This document shows positions 17,549 through 26,374 of a DNA stretch of 33,725 nucleotides, piece after piece; position 1 is the first letter of the stretch; each line of letters starts with the position of its first letter. The stretch comes from Alphaproteobacteria bacterium (GTDB lineage: Bacteria; Pseudomonadota; Alphaproteobacteria; Rickettsiales; UBA8987): the NCBI GenBank assembly GCA_030429725.1, contig JAUIEX010000020.1:1-33725 (forward strand). Reading direction: 5' to 3'. Made by a program: the position numbers and the translations under genes. The notes below the pieces were generated by a model. It searched no databases. It saw only the letters and a program-made list of their open reading frames with translations, and had not been told where the DNA came from.

Positions 17549-17989
17549 ATGCTTAAAACAGTTACCTTATTCATTACTCTTCTGGCCGTGTCACTGGGAG
17601 GCTGCACCAAAAAAGCAGAATTTCCGGATATTATTCCCGCCTCCGAGCTGAGGGAAGAAGGAGGAACCGGCATTGAATCTCAGTTTTTTAAAACATATAG
17701 CTTATATATCCATGGCAGTGACGGGGCTTTTTCGGAAATTCAGGGCAAAGCCTATGTTGCCGATGATGGCGGCGATGATTATCGTATCGCATATTACGCC
17801 CCGGCGGACGACGGCAGCGGTGGCTTAAAGCGCCTGGCCGCGCCCGTCACACTCAGCGACGTTGAAATTCCGCATTCCAGCACGTATCTGGAGCTGGACG
17901 TGCCCTGCATTGTCGGCAAACATAAGGAAGGCGATCTTTCAACCTATGTCTTCGTTTATAATGGCGTGGTGGAAGTCAAAACTTTTTAG
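17549..17989 (+). CDS. Small lipoprotein, 146 aa
   Basis: I do not recognise the family. The N terminus MLKTVTLFITLLAVSLGGC is a lipoprotein signal with lipobox LGGC, giving acylated Cys19 after cleavage. The mature part is acidic and beta-rich, with two Asp/Gly-rich turns (DDGGDDYR, ADDGSGG) and one further Cys (DVPCIVG). The ATG is 1 nt after the Fur-family stop. The frame is open upstream inside that gene, but that extension lacks the signal peptide at its start and is rejected. Co-expression with a metalloregulator suggests, but does not show, an envelope function tied to metals. Confidence 0.8.
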   Translation: MLKTVTLFITLLAVSLGGCTKKAEFPDIIPASELREEGGTGIESQFFKTYSLYIHGSDGAFSEIQGKAYVADDGGDDYRIAYYAPADDGSGGLKRLAAPVTLSDVEIPHSSTYLELDVPCIVGKHKEGDLSTYVFVYNGVVEVKTF

Positions 17990-18015
17990 CGCTGTTAGCA
18001 AGCAGCCCGGCTTTT

Positions 18016-18600
18016 CTAAATACGGCAACTTCCATCCAGATTCATATAGCGCAAATAGACATCACCCACTCCCCAGAGATTTTGCGTGATGATTAACAAG
18101 CCCTGCACCGTTAGCTGTGTTTTGAGTGCCGGCAACAAGCTGATAATTTTCTGCCCCAGAGGCTGTTTAAAAAACTCATGATCATCCGCTAATGCCTTTT
18201 TTTGTATGGGCTGGATGCTGTTTGCAAAATTAGTGAGCGCCTGTTTCCCTTCCGGTTGATTATAAAAAACGGCAATGTGGTAGAGTTCATCTTCCGTAAA
18301 ATTGGCTTTTAATAGCTGGTAAACATACGCAATAAAATTATCGCGCCGCACCACATCCCGAACCACCGCAGCTCCTTCTTTTTCAAACTGGCCGGAAAAA
18401 CACGACACATCACGCCTAAGATTAACAATCTGCTCCTCTCCGGCAAGATAGAGAACATGGCGAAGGGTTCGCTCGATGTAAAATTTTCGAGTTTCAGCCT
18501 CAGCCAACGCCGTGCCGCCGGCCAACCACAGCACGATTAAAATGACAGGTAAAATGCGACACCGAAAAAACGCCATCCGGCCGTCGTTATATTTTCTCAT
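18016..18600 (-). CDS. Exported DUF2059-like protein
   Basis: The ATG overlaps the 3' end of the SH3 gene by 14 nt. After a short basic lead (MRKYNDGRMAFFRCR) a hydrophobic stretch ILPVILIVLWLAG ends in TALAEA, a plausible signal peptidase I site. The mature domain contains F-T-E-D-E-L-Y-H-I-A-V-F-Y-N-Q-P-E-G-K-Q-A-L, the pattern of DUF2059, a periplasmic domain of unknown function. One Cys occurs near the middle and one near the end (DGSCRI). The frame extends 26 codons upstream of the chosen start, but that part lies inside the SH3 gene. It is the last gene of the pseudokinase-SH3-DUF2059 trio. Confidence 0.8.
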   Translation of the reverse strand: MRKYNDGRMAFFRCRILPVILIVLWLAGGTALAEAETRKFYIERTLRHVLYLAGEEQIVNLRRDVSCFSGQFEKEGAAVVRDVVRRDNFIAYVYQLLKANFTEDELYHIAVFYNQPEGKQALTNFANSIQPIQKKALADDHEFFKQPLGQKIISLLPALKTQLTVQGLLIITQNLWGVGDVYLRYMNLDGSCRI

Positions 18601-19102
18601 TTGAGTAAATGCCCCAGATAGCATCCCGCGGCATCCACCCCTGATAGCCATCCACCGCAACTTCACAGAGCATCTCATCGCACTCCAGAAGTTCCAGATA
18701 AACGCCCTGCTCTATCCGGGCAATCGGAAAGGCATCCGCGTCATCATCACGCAGCAATAAAACATTATCTTTCATGGTGATGCCCGCACGCTTACCTGAG
18801 ATCATGGCGCGATGAACCCAGCCTTCCGCACCCTGAATATCACGTATCCGCCGCCACTGCTCAAATTCAGCGGTAACTTCAAGCGGCATACCGGGGCGAA
18901 CCAACACCCATTTGATCTGGTAACGCAGCCCCGGCCCGGTGCGCACATTGGCCTCACTTGATTTTAAAGAAACAAAACGCGGCAAAGGCAGTTCCGATGC
19001 GGCCCATGCCGAATGAATTCCACCAATAATCACTAACAGAAAAATGCCGCACTTAACCGGCACCACAGAAAAATATTTTTTAAAAAACTTACTCATCCTC
19101 AT
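18587..19102 (-). CDS. Exported bacterial SH3-domain protein
   Basis: The N terminus MRMSKFFKKYFSVVPVKCGIF continues into a hydrophobic core ending HSAWA-AS, a signal peptide. The mature protein has two SH3b-like units. The first has ANVRTGPGLRYQIKWVLVRPG and W-x-R-I-R-D-I-Q-G-A-E-G-W-V-H-R-A; the second has D-N-V-L-L-L-R-D, I-A-R-I-E-Q-G-V-Y-L-E-L-L, then Y-Q-G-W-M-P-R-D-A-I-W-G. Such periplasmic SH3 proteins are widespread in alphaproteobacteria and are thought to bind peptidoglycan or peptides. It starts 5 nt after the pseudokinase stop and overlaps the DUF2059-like gene, so all three are probably one operon. Confidence 0.9.
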   Translation of the reverse strand: MRMSKFFKKYFSVVPVKCGIFLLVIIGGIHSAWAASELPLPRFVSLKSSEANVRTGPGLRYQIKWVLVRPGMPLEVTAEFEQWRRIRDIQGAEGWVHRAMISGKRAGITMKDNVLLLRDDDADAFPIARIEQGVYLELLECDEMLCEVAVDGYQGWMPRDAIWGIYSNEKI

Positions 19103-19107
19103 TCTCT

Positions 19108-21150
19108 CTAAGACAAAATATGATAGACCACAAAAATTAAGGTCACCGCAAGTATGAGATAGGAAAGCATCACGGAAATACGCAATCCATATTTATAAGC
19201 CTTGCGTTGCAGCAACAACGGATCACTTAAAATTCTGATTTTATCCGCCAGCGCAACATATTGCAGCTGCGCCTCCTCAAAGCCATATGTATCACGCTTG
19301 GCATAGAGTGGGGAGGACATCACAGAGAAAATCTCGTTCAAATCCCCCTTATCTCTGGCCTTATTAATTTTTTTAGAAATTTCAGAACGAATATATCGGC
19401 TCTTCAAATTCTCTATTAATGGCAGAATGGAATCTGCAACCCACGCCGAAAGACCCGACAATTTCGGCATGGCGGCTTCATTCTGCGCTACCGTTAAGAG
19501 CGCCAGCATCTGAATTGCAGGAAATTTACTAATCTTCGTATAATTAGCGAGGGATTTTATCGTAATAGTTTCAAGCAATCCAACCCGATTCGCAATAAAC
19601 GCAGCCAAAAAGCGATCCAACGGATCGACTTCTTCCCGGTCACTTTTATAATGCTCCAGAGCATTCAGAGCATCCTCTAGCGAAATAATAAATTTACCGT
19701 CCGTACGGGTACCAAGTGACGGCATATACGACGAAAAATCATAGAGCGAACGCTCCATACCAAAGCCATAACCCGTTAGCTTAATATTTTTACGAATCTT
19801 TTGTGACGACCAGCCCAGTGACGTAAAATCATAGAGAGTTGGATCCTCTTGCACCCGCAACCAATGTTCGTAGAGCCCATCCTTGAACATACTCACCATC
19901 GCATTAATAATTTCCTGCTCATCATTCAAATAGGCATATGCGAGCATTGCTCCAAAACCATGTGGATAAGCGGCAAACGAACGAAATCTAACCGGCCCCG
20001 TTGGATCAAGTGTGTGCACTATTCGTGTAAGATTTTGCTCCGTAATTCCCTGCTCTTGCTTCATCTTTTGCAGCGGCTTTATTTCATCGGCAATATCCTG
20101 ACGCCGCACTGAAAGAGATAGCCAGCGCACCAAATCATCCACACGCACCGTATCAACAGATTCTGACCAGCGTGAAAATAAATCATGCGCCACATGTTTC
20201 ATGCCATAAAATTCGCGATCTTCAATATGCAGCGGGTTTGTTGCATTGCGGTGCACTTTTGATGCGGGCACATTGACATCCACACGCTTCAGCCACAGAT
20301 TGAGCTCTTCCAGTGTCCAGCGCAAATTAGCATTATCCGTCATTAACCCGCGCAACAGCATCTCCGTTCTGCGTGTAACCAATACGCTTTTGCTAACAAT
20401 TTGACGACGAATCGGCTCCTCTGAAGAACCTTCCATCATACGCTGCACCATCACCGCCTTTGCGTCATTGGAGGCATAGGTTACACTGCCTGAAAGTAAA
20501 TATAGAACGGTGGCTCCAAGTGAAAAATAATCACGCTCCGGACAAAAATCCCCCTTCCCCGCCGGATGCGCTTGCAGCTGATCCAACGCCTCAAAAACCG
20601 GGTCTTGTGAAAAACCACATGGCCCATCCAGAGGGCATTTCAGCACAACCGTATTTTTTTCGGCATCAAAGAAAATATTGCCGGGATTAATGCTGCCATG
20701 CGTTAGGCCATATGCATTACAAAATCTGAGCGCGTTATAAAGCTGTTCAATGATAGGATGCACCTGTTCCCTATCATCCAACGCACCATGATCATGGATA
20801 TATTGACTTAAGGTAGGATGCTGAGGGTAATCCAACACCACGGCGTAATATTCCTTGCCACCTATGGCCACAACACGACCATGCGCAAGAACCCGCTGGA
20901 TTGATAAGGGCGCATCCCCACTTGCCGCCTCAATAAACTGCATTCTAATGGGCGCGATGGGATGCAACAACAATGCATAGCTTTGCCCGGAATGCCCCGG
21001 CATTTTTGCGTGACACGCCGTGGCAAATACTGTCGAAAATTCTTTAATTTCACGATTAAAATCAATGGAGATTTCAGAAGGCAGCGCCTCAGACCTTTTA
21101 ACCCCCTTCCGGCTAATTTTTACCTTTGTCTGCGAGGAATCGGAGCTCAT
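19108..21150 (-). CDS. Membrane-anchored protein-kinase-like pseudokinase
   Basis: The first ~300 residues have a eukaryotic-type kinase fold in which catalytic residues are lost. The catalytic loop reads L-T-H-G-S-I-N-P-G-N-I-F-F-D (residues 149-162) where active kinases have HRDLKPxN, so the base Asp is Ser153. No clear VAIK Lys or DFG is seen (V-V-L-K-C-P-L-D-G-P). The helix F-like E-R-D-Y-F-S-L-G-A-T-V-L-Y-L-L-S-G (205-221) remains. A ~350-residue helical region follows, and a single C-terminal membrane helix at about 657-679 anchors it, tail-anchor style. It heads the SH3/DUF2059 operon and is divergent from the BY-kinase gene. A scaffold role in surface polysaccharide control is inference. 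Confidence 0.82.
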   Translation of the reverse strand: MSSDSSQTKVKISRKGVKRSEALPSEISIDFNREIKEFSTVFATACHAKMPGHSGQSYALLLHPIAPIRMQFIEAASGDAPLSIQRVLAHGRVVAIGGKEYYAVVLDYPQHPTLSQYIHDHGALDDREQVHPIIEQLYNALRFCNAYGLTHGSINPGNIFFDAEKNTVVLKCPLDGPCGFSQDPVFEALDQLQAHPAGKGDFCPERDYFSLGATVLYLLSGSVTYASNDAKAVMVQRMMEGSSEEPIRRQIVSKSVLVTRRTEMLLRGLMTDNANLRWTLEELNLWLKRVDVNVPASKVHRNATNPLHIEDREFYGMKHVAHDLFSRWSESVDTVRVDDLVRWLSLSVRRQDIADEIKPLQKMKQEQGITEQNLTRIVHTLDPTGPVRFRSFAAYPHGFGAMLAYAYLNDEQEIINAMVSMFKDGLYEHWLRVQEDPTLYDFTSLGWSSQKIRKNIKLTGYGFGMERSLYDFSSYMPSLGTRTDGKFIISLEDALNALEHYKSDREEVDPLDRFLAAFIANRVGLLETITIKSLANYTKISKFPAIQMLALLTVAQNEAAMPKLSGLSAWVADSILPLIENLKSRYIRSEISKKINKARDKGDLNEIFSVMSSPLYAKRDTYGFEEAQLQYVALADKIRILSDPLLLQRKAYKYGLRISVMLSYLILAVTLIFVVYHILS

Positions 21151-21194
21151 CTCTTACCATAACACCGATCCTTCGCAACTGGTTAAAAACAAAC

Positions 21195-21200
21195 ATTATA
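21195..21200 (-). promoter_or_regulatory. Perfect -10 box upstream of the pseudokinase gene
   Basis: TATAAT on the minus strand lies about 45 nt upstream of the pseudokinase ATG. The region 17 nt further upstream has no good -35 box, so it may need an activator. It lies in the 185-nt divergent gap shared with the BY-kinase gene. Confidence 0.33.
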
Positions 21201-21276
21201 CCGGCATGTTTTGTTGAAAAGATTTTGATTCGTAGCACGGCAGCCATGATACACCCATTATCTCAATGTCGCTTAT

Positions 21277-21305
21277 TTGTAGCTTTAGGAAACGTCGGCT
21301 ATCTT
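21277..21305 (+). promoter_or_regulatory. Weak candidate promoter for the BY-kinase gene
   Basis: TTGTAG (21277-21282) and TATCTT (21300-21305) are 17 nt apart and end about 30 nt before the chosen ATG. Each hexamer matches the consensus at about four positions. Nothing better is seen in the divergent gap. Confidence 0.28.
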
Positions 21306-21335
21306 TTTATAAGAATTGACGTTAAATTCTCCTTC

Positions 21336-23528
21336 ATGGCTAGAACTGGACAATTTGGACATAGCTCCGCTCCGGCAGGGCAGCTTGGCTTCCGCCAGCT
21401 TCTGAGGATTCTTTTGCGCTATCGCTGGCTGATCGGATGCCTTACCGTTGGCCTGTTTGTTGCGGGGGTTATTTATGCGCAACTTCAAACCCCGCTCTAT
21501 ACTTCTCAGTCCGTGATTCAGTTTGATTTTCGTGACAAGCAGGTGGTGGACATTCAATCCGTTTTAATGGGAATGTCGGCAGATGAATCCGCCATTCAGA
21601 GTGAGGTGGACGTTATCAAATCTCGCTATATGGCCGAACGCGTGGCGTATCGCCTGCAACTAAGCAACTACCCGGAATTTAACCCTTATATTGCAAAGCC
21701 GGGCTTTCTTGAGCGCTATTTTAATATTGGTGGCGGCACAAAAATGGCCACGGAGGAGTTGCAGAATAAACAGCGTATCGCCGTGGTCGATAATATACTT
21801 GATCAGCTGACTATTATTCGCCCCGTGAACACGTATACCGTTAAAATTCAGTTCACCAGCGCATCCAAGGAACTCGCCGCAAAAGTTCCCAATGCCTATA
21901 TTAATGAATATAAAACCCTCCAGCTTCAGCAACAAATGCAAGCCTCCAGAGAGGCCAATCAATGGCTGGATGCCCGCGTTGAAGACCTGAAGAAAAAAGT
22001 TGAGATTTCCTCCCGACGGGTTCAGGAATTTAAAGAAGCCAACAACTTAATTGAAATTGGCATGAGTGGCATCACCGTTGATGATACGCAACTCTCGGAA
22101 TTAAATACCCAGCTTACTCTGGCAAAAGCAGACACATTACAGGCATCAGCGCGGCTAAAACAGGCGCAGCGAATGTTAAGCTCAGGTGATGGTTCAGCAG
22201 AAGCCGTGGCCGAAGTTTTGGACTCTCCGGTCATCCAGAATCTAAGAATCGAAGAAACCTCCCTGCTTATAAAACAAGCGGATCTGCGCGGCAGATACGG
22301 CACAAAACATCCGCAAATGCAAAAAGTTACAAACGAATTAAATGACCTGCGCCAAAAAATACGCAGTGAAGTCAGCAAAATTATTACCACCTTTGAAAAT
22401 CAATTAGAGATTGCCCGCATTAAGGAAAATAATTTACGGCAGGAACTGGAAAGGCTCAGCACTCAACAGGATTCACGCACGCGCGCGCGTGTGCAGCTGT
22501 CGGAGCTGGAAAGAGAAATGGACGCAAGTGCGCAGATTTATTCATCCTTTTTAAACCGTTATAAAGAAACTTCTGAAACGGAAGATCAGATTAAGCATGA
22601 CGTTAAAATTGTTTCCATCGCAGATAAGCCACTTCAGCCCAGCTGGCCAAATAAAAAACTCATTGTTCTCATCGCACTCATTGGCGGCCTTTTATCCAGC
22701 CTTATTCTTATTGGAATCAATGAAATGCGAGATCGCGGCTTTCGGGATCCTGAAATTGTAGAAAACATGACAAACCTCCCCGTAATCGGGCTGGTTCAGG
22801 AATTAGATAATGACCTTCTGAAAGGGCGTACCCCCGTGATTTTTGCTGCTGAAATGCCGCTCTCCCCTTATGCTGAAAGCTTGCGCAGTGTTCTCACTCA
22901 ACTTCAACATACGGCAAATAAAATGCCGAAAGTTATCATGGTAACCTCTTCTATCCCCGGGGAAGGGAAATCAGTTTTCTCACTTGCACTGTCACGTTTA
23001 ATGGCCAAGGCCGGCAAGAAAGTGCTGCTCATTGACCTTGATATGCGTCGCCCGCGCTTGCACCATATGGTTACCACGCGCGGACAGTATGTTGTGCAGA
23101 ATGTTCTGCGCGCCGAGGTTACGCTGGCCGATGCCATTAGCGAAGATATTATGTCGCCTCTTCATCTGCTAACCGCCGAACAAAGCACGCCGGACTCCAG
23201 AGAATTGTTACTTTCCGATGCCATGATCAGCCTACTTGAACATGCGCGGCACAGTTATGATCTGGTGATTCTGGATACGGCGCCTGTTCTGGCACTTTCC
23301 GATGCACTTGCAATTGCACCGCAAACGGATTCCGTTCTGTTTCTGAATCACTGGGGAAAAACAAAACAAGCCACCACACTCATGGCGCTCAAACGTCTGG
23401 AAGCCTCCGGAAAGTCACCGGCTGGGATTGTTCTCAACCGCGTTAATATTCATGTCTATGAAGGCGATCACTATGGAGACTCCGGCTCATATTATGGTAC
23501 ATACCAAGAATATTATCACCAGCCTTAG
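21336..23528 (+). CDS. Polysaccharide co-polymerase / BY tyrosine kinase (Wzc-like)
   Basis: This inner-membrane protein combines a Wzz chain-length domain with a cytoplasmic autophosphorylating tyrosine kinase. TM1 spans about residues 31-50, the large periplasmic coiled-coil part follows, and TM2 is near 438-460 (LIVLIALIGGLLSSLILIG). The kinase has Walker A S-S-I-P-G-E-G-K-S around 538-546, Walker A' LLIDLDMRRPR, and Walker B V-I-L-D-T-A-P near 644-650. The last 23 residues hold seven tyrosines (HYG, SYYG, TYQEYYHQP), the phosphorylation cluster. I start at MARTGQFG: the frame is open for 70 more codons, but that stretch would reach the pseudokinase gene and precedes the usual family N terminus. 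No cognate Wzb phosphatase or Wza is adjacent. Confidence 0.93.
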   Translation: MARTGQFGHSSAPAGQLGFRQLLRILLRYRWLIGCLTVGLFVAGVIYAQLQTPLYTSQSVIQFDFRDKQVVDIQSVLMGMSADESAIQSEVDVIKSRYMAERVAYRLQLSNYPEFNPYIAKPGFLERYFNIGGGTKMATEELQNKQRIAVVDNILDQLTIIRPVNTYTVKIQFTSASKELAAKVPNAYINEYKTLQLQQQMQASREANQWLDARVEDLKKKVEISSRRVQEFKEANNLIEIGMSGITVDDTQLSELNTQLTLAKADTLQASARLKQAQRMLSSGDGSAEAVAEVLDSPVIQNLRIEETSLLIKQADLRGRYGTKHPQMQKVTNELNDLRQKIRSEVSKIITTFENQLEIARIKENNLRQELERLSTQQDSRTRARVQLSELEREMDASAQIYSSFLNRYKETSETEDQIKHDVKIVSIADKPLQPSWPNKKLIVLIALIGGLLSSLILIGINEMRDRGFRDPEIVENMTNLPVIGLVQELDNDLLKGRTPVIFAAEMPLSPYAESLRSVLTQLQHTANKMPKVIMVTSSIPGEGKSVFSLALSRLMAKAGKKVLLIDLDMRRPRLHHMVTTRGQYVVQNVLRAEVTLADAISEDIMSPLHLLTAEQSTPDSRELLLSDAMISLLEHARHSYDLVILDTAPVLALSDALAIAPQTDSVLFLNHWGKTKQATTLMALKRLEASGKSPAGIVLNRVNIHVYEGDHYGDSGSYYGTYQEYYHQP

Positions 23529-23533
23529 CAACG

Positions 23534-24775
23534 ATGATGCCCCCTTCACTTGAGCGAAAAGACTTCTATAAACGCTTTCTATCCTCCGTGGCAACTCACC
23601 TATTTGCGTTATTCATTGGCCTTGTCGGCTCAATCATTCTGGCGCGCGGCCTTGGCCCTGAAACACGCGGCATTGTCTCATGGCTTGTAGCCATTGGAAT
23701 GATAACATGCGGCATTTGTCTGCTGGGAATGGACAGGGTTAATCGCAAGTTTCTTGCGGAAAACCCTGAAAGCACAGGGTGGCTTATCCGAAAAAGTCTG
23801 GTTGCCATTCTGAAGGCCAGCGCGGCTTTGTCGCCATTCATTTTTTTAATAACTTTTCGCTACGCTCCGGAGAATACCAGCCTGCTTCTCTTGGCGGCGG
23901 TAATTATTGCCGGCGTTTTTTTAGCCATGGCTGAATCACTCTGCGCGGCACTGGTGGGCATTCATCATGCCAAAGGCTATAATCTTGCTAATTTATTACA
24001 AAAAACCATTGTGACCTTAGGGTATGGGATTTTTTTTCTGGCCAAGCAGCTCTCCGCGCTTACCGCCATTATTGGCCTATCTCTCGGCATTTTGGTAAAA
24101 TTGCTGACGGCACTAAAAATTATCAAAAATATCAACTCCGGCACGCAGCCCCTTGCAAAAGAAGCCCAAAAAGAATGGAAAGCTTATGGCAAAACACAAT
24201 ATAGCATTTCACTCTTATCTATTTTTGCCTCCCATGCGCTTATTCTATTGATGGGTGTCTTCAATGTGACCGCCAGTCATATCGGCTATTATACGGTGGC
24301 TTTTGTTTTTATTGAATCCAGCCTGATAATACCACGCACACTGGCCATGTATCTTGTGCCTTGGCTTGCACAAATGGATGAGAAGCAACATAAAATTGCC
24401 ATCTCGGAAATTAGTGTTTTAATGTTACTTCTAATGTCCCTCGGCGCGGCGATTCTCTATCTTCTCTCCGGCTGGCTTGTACCCCTTCTTTTTGGGCAGG
24501 AGTTCTTTACGAGCATCCTTTTGTTAAAACTTTTATGCATTGGCCTACCCGCCTATGGCTTAGTTACGGTCTCTCAGGCGATCATTGCCGCCATTCACTC
24601 AAACCGAACCAACCTGATGCTTGCCGCCATCCTCTGTGTCTCAATTATAATTTCTTCTACTCTATTGATCCCCATTTTTGGCGTTTATGGAGCAATCTAT
24701 AGCTGGATAATAACAGCCATCATCACATCGCTTTTTAGCCTTCCCGTCATCTTCAGGCGCAAATCAACCGCATAG
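23534..24775 (+). CDS. Oligosaccharide flippase (Wzx/MVF-like)
   Basis: A 413-aa, strongly hydrophobic protein with roughly 11-12 predicted membrane helices. The opening segment (VATHLFALFIGLVGSIILARG, split by a Gly) followed by L-G-P-E-T-R-G-I-V-S-W is the typical signature of polysaccharide biosynthesis flippases of the MOP superfamily. The protein would move lipid-linked sugar units across the inner membrane. It begins 5 nt after the BY-kinase gene, which supports a shared surface-polysaccharide pathway. A Wzy polymerase is not seen in the window. It is convergent with proB with a 12-nt gap. Confidence 0.9.
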   Translation: MMPPSLERKDFYKRFLSSVATHLFALFIGLVGSIILARGLGPETRGIVSWLVAIGMITCGICLLGMDRVNRKFLAENPESTGWLIRKSLVAILKASAALSPFIFLITFRYAPENTSLLLLAAVIIAGVFLAMAESLCAALVGIHHAKGYNLANLLQKTIVTLGYGIFFLAKQLSALTAIIGLSLGILVKLLTALKIIKNINSGTQPLAKEAQKEWKAYGKTQYSISLLSIFASHALILLMGVFNVTASHIGYYTVAFVFIESSLIIPRTLAMYLVPWLAQMDEKQHKIAISEISVLMLLLMSLGAAILYLLSGWLVPLLFGQEFFTSILLLKLLCIGLPAYGLVTVSQAIIAAIHSNRTNLMLAAILCVSIIISSTLLIPIFGVYGAIYSWIITAIITSLFSLPVIFRRKSTA

Positions 24776-24787
24776 AAAGAACAGAAC

Positions 24788-25906
24788 CTAGGTATCAATC
24801 AGTAAGGCCATATCATCGCGATGAACTAACACGTCACGCCCCATATAGCCAAGAACCGCCTCAATCTCGCTGCTATGATGCCCCATAATTCTGAGTGTTT
24901 CATCCGCATTATAGGTAATAAGCCCTTTGGCAATTTCCTGTTCGTTTTGATTTCGGATGCTCACCGCGTCACCACGAATAAATTCCCCTCCGGCACCAAC
25001 AACTCCCGCAGGAAGCAGGCTGTTTCCTCGGCGCAAAGCATTCTCCGCTCCTTGATCCACAATGATATAACCTGCCGGCTGCAAACTAAATGCAATCCAT
25101 TTTTTATATGCAGAATGCGGGTGCTCATCTGCCTCAAAAATTGTATGCTTTTCTCCTTCCATTAACCGCATAATCGGGTGCGGCGCTTCACCATGCATAA
25201 TAATGGTATGTGATCCGCAAGCATTGGCAATCTTTGCGGCGGCAATCTTTGTGACCATCCCTCCCGTGCCAACATTTGTTCCTGCCGCACCTGCCATGGC
25301 TTCAATTTTTGGGGTAATTTCCTTAACAACCGGCACATGCTTGGCATGCGGGTTAGTGTTAGGATTTTCAGTATAAAGACCATTCACATCCGATAGTAAA
25401 ATGATCATATCGGCTTCCACCATCTGCCCCACACGCGCAGCTAATCGGTCATTATCCCCTACGCGCAATGACTTTGTTGCCACGGAATCATTTTCATTCA
25501 CAATGGGAAGTATCTGATACTTCAGTAAGGTTCGCAGTGTGTTACGCGCATTCAAATATCTTCGGCGATTGTCGGAATCCTCAATCGTCATCAAAATTTG
25601 GCCAACCTTGATGCCATGCACGCCAAGCACCTGCTGATATGCCTGCATCAACAACACCTGCCCACACGCCGCCGCCGCCTGTTTTTCATCCAGCTGGATA
25701 CCTTCCGCATCCGGGTTAATTAAATGTCTCCCTAAAGCCACCGCTCCGGAAGTCACCAACACAACATCAATCTTCTCTCGGTTGAGAAGTTCAATATCCT
25801 GCGCAAGGCTATCAAGCCATCCGCTTCGCAATGTTCCCGTTGCCGGGTCACAAAGAAGTGCGGAGCCAATCTTAATGACAACACGTTTCGCATTTTGAAG
25901 GGACAT
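24788..25906 (-). CDS. proB: Glutamate 5-kinase
   Basis: ProB phosphorylates glutamate in the first step of proline synthesis. The 372-aa protein has the amino acid kinase domain (KRVVIKIGSALLCD, VLVTSGAVALGR, PIVNENDSVAT, DNDRLAARVGQMVEADMIILLSD split by short runs, GTGGMVTKIAAAKIA) and a C-terminal PUA domain (K-G-L-I-T-Y-N-A-D-E-T-L-R-I-M, V-L-G-Y-M-G-R-D-V-L-V-H-R-D-D). Its ATG overlaps the ribH stop by one base (TAATG), so translation is coupled. No proA is adjacent. Confidence 0.96.
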   Translation of the reverse strand: MSLQNAKRVVIKIGSALLCDPATGTLRSGWLDSLAQDIELLNREKIDVVLVTSGAVALGRHLINPDAEGIQLDEKQAAAACGQVLLMQAYQQVLGVHGIKVGQILMTIEDSDNRRRYLNARNTLRTLLKYQILPIVNENDSVATKSLRVGDNDRLAARVGQMVEADMIILLSDVNGLYTENPNTNPHAKHVPVVKEITPKIEAMAGAAGTNVGTGGMVTKIAAAKIANACGSHTIIMHGEAPHPIMRLMEGEKHTIFEADEHPHSAYKKWIAFSLQPAGYIIVDQGAENALRRGNSLLPAGVVGAGGEFIRGDAVSIRNQNEQEIAKGLITYNADETLRIMGHHSSEIEAVLGYMGRDVLVHRDDMALLIDT

Positions 25907-26331
25907 TAACCACCACCACCTTCACCGGTCACATTTGCAAGCACCAGAGCCGCCTCAACCGCGCCGGCACCTTTATTTCCCTGGGCAGGATCAGCGCGAT
26001 ATTCTGCCTGCTTGCGGTTCTCACAGGTTAAAATACCATTGCCAATCGCAATCCCTTCACGGATTGTCAGATCCATCAGGCCACGGGCAGATTCATTACA
26101 CACCACCTCAAAATGATAGGTTTCCCCACGGATAACACAGCCCAGCGCCACATAGGCATCGTAAGGGCTGTTATCATTCACCCGCTTAATACAACCGGGA
26201 ATTTCCAAGGCACCCGGAACATCAATATGGTCATAGACAATGTTCTTTGCTTCCAAAAGCTGTGAGGCTCCTAAAAGCATCGCTTTCGTAATCTCTTGAT
26301 AGAAACTTGCAGTAACAATAAGCACGCGCAT
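25906..26331 (-). CDS. ribH: 6,7-dimethyl-8-ribityllumazine synthase
   Basis: RibH condenses the ribityl-uracil and a butanone phosphate to lumazine, the step before riboflavin. Family motifs: TASFYQEITKAML near the N terminus, DHIDVPGALEIP, YDAYVALGCVIRGETYHFEVV with the catalytic His, and GIAIGNGILTCENRKQA with the Arg after the substrate loop. The usual T-x-E-Q reads T-C-E-N here. The C terminus ends in an unusual glycine run (GEGGGG). The 141-aa length is a little short but complete. It is co-translated with proB, an uncommon partner since nusB normally follows ribH. Confidence 0.95.
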   Translation of the reverse strand: MRVLIVTASFYQEITKAMLLGASQLLEAKNIVYDHIDVPGALEIPGCIKRVNDNSPYDAYVALGCVIRGETYHFEVVCNESARGLMDLTIREGIAIGNGILTCENRKQAEYRADPAQGNKGAGAVEAALVLANVTGEGGGG

Positions 26332-26374
26332 AATAGCAACTTAGTTCGTAACCCAAGGTCAGGCAACCGCAACC

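Noticed and set aside
17140-17673. 177-codon minus-strand ORF opposite the Fur-family gene
   Set aside because: Antisense to a clear Fur-family protein; composition not protein-like.
21126-21335. 70-codon N-terminal extension of the Wzc-like protein
   Set aside because: Reaches into the divergent pseudokinase gene, lacks a ribosome binding site, and is not part of the family's usual N terminus.
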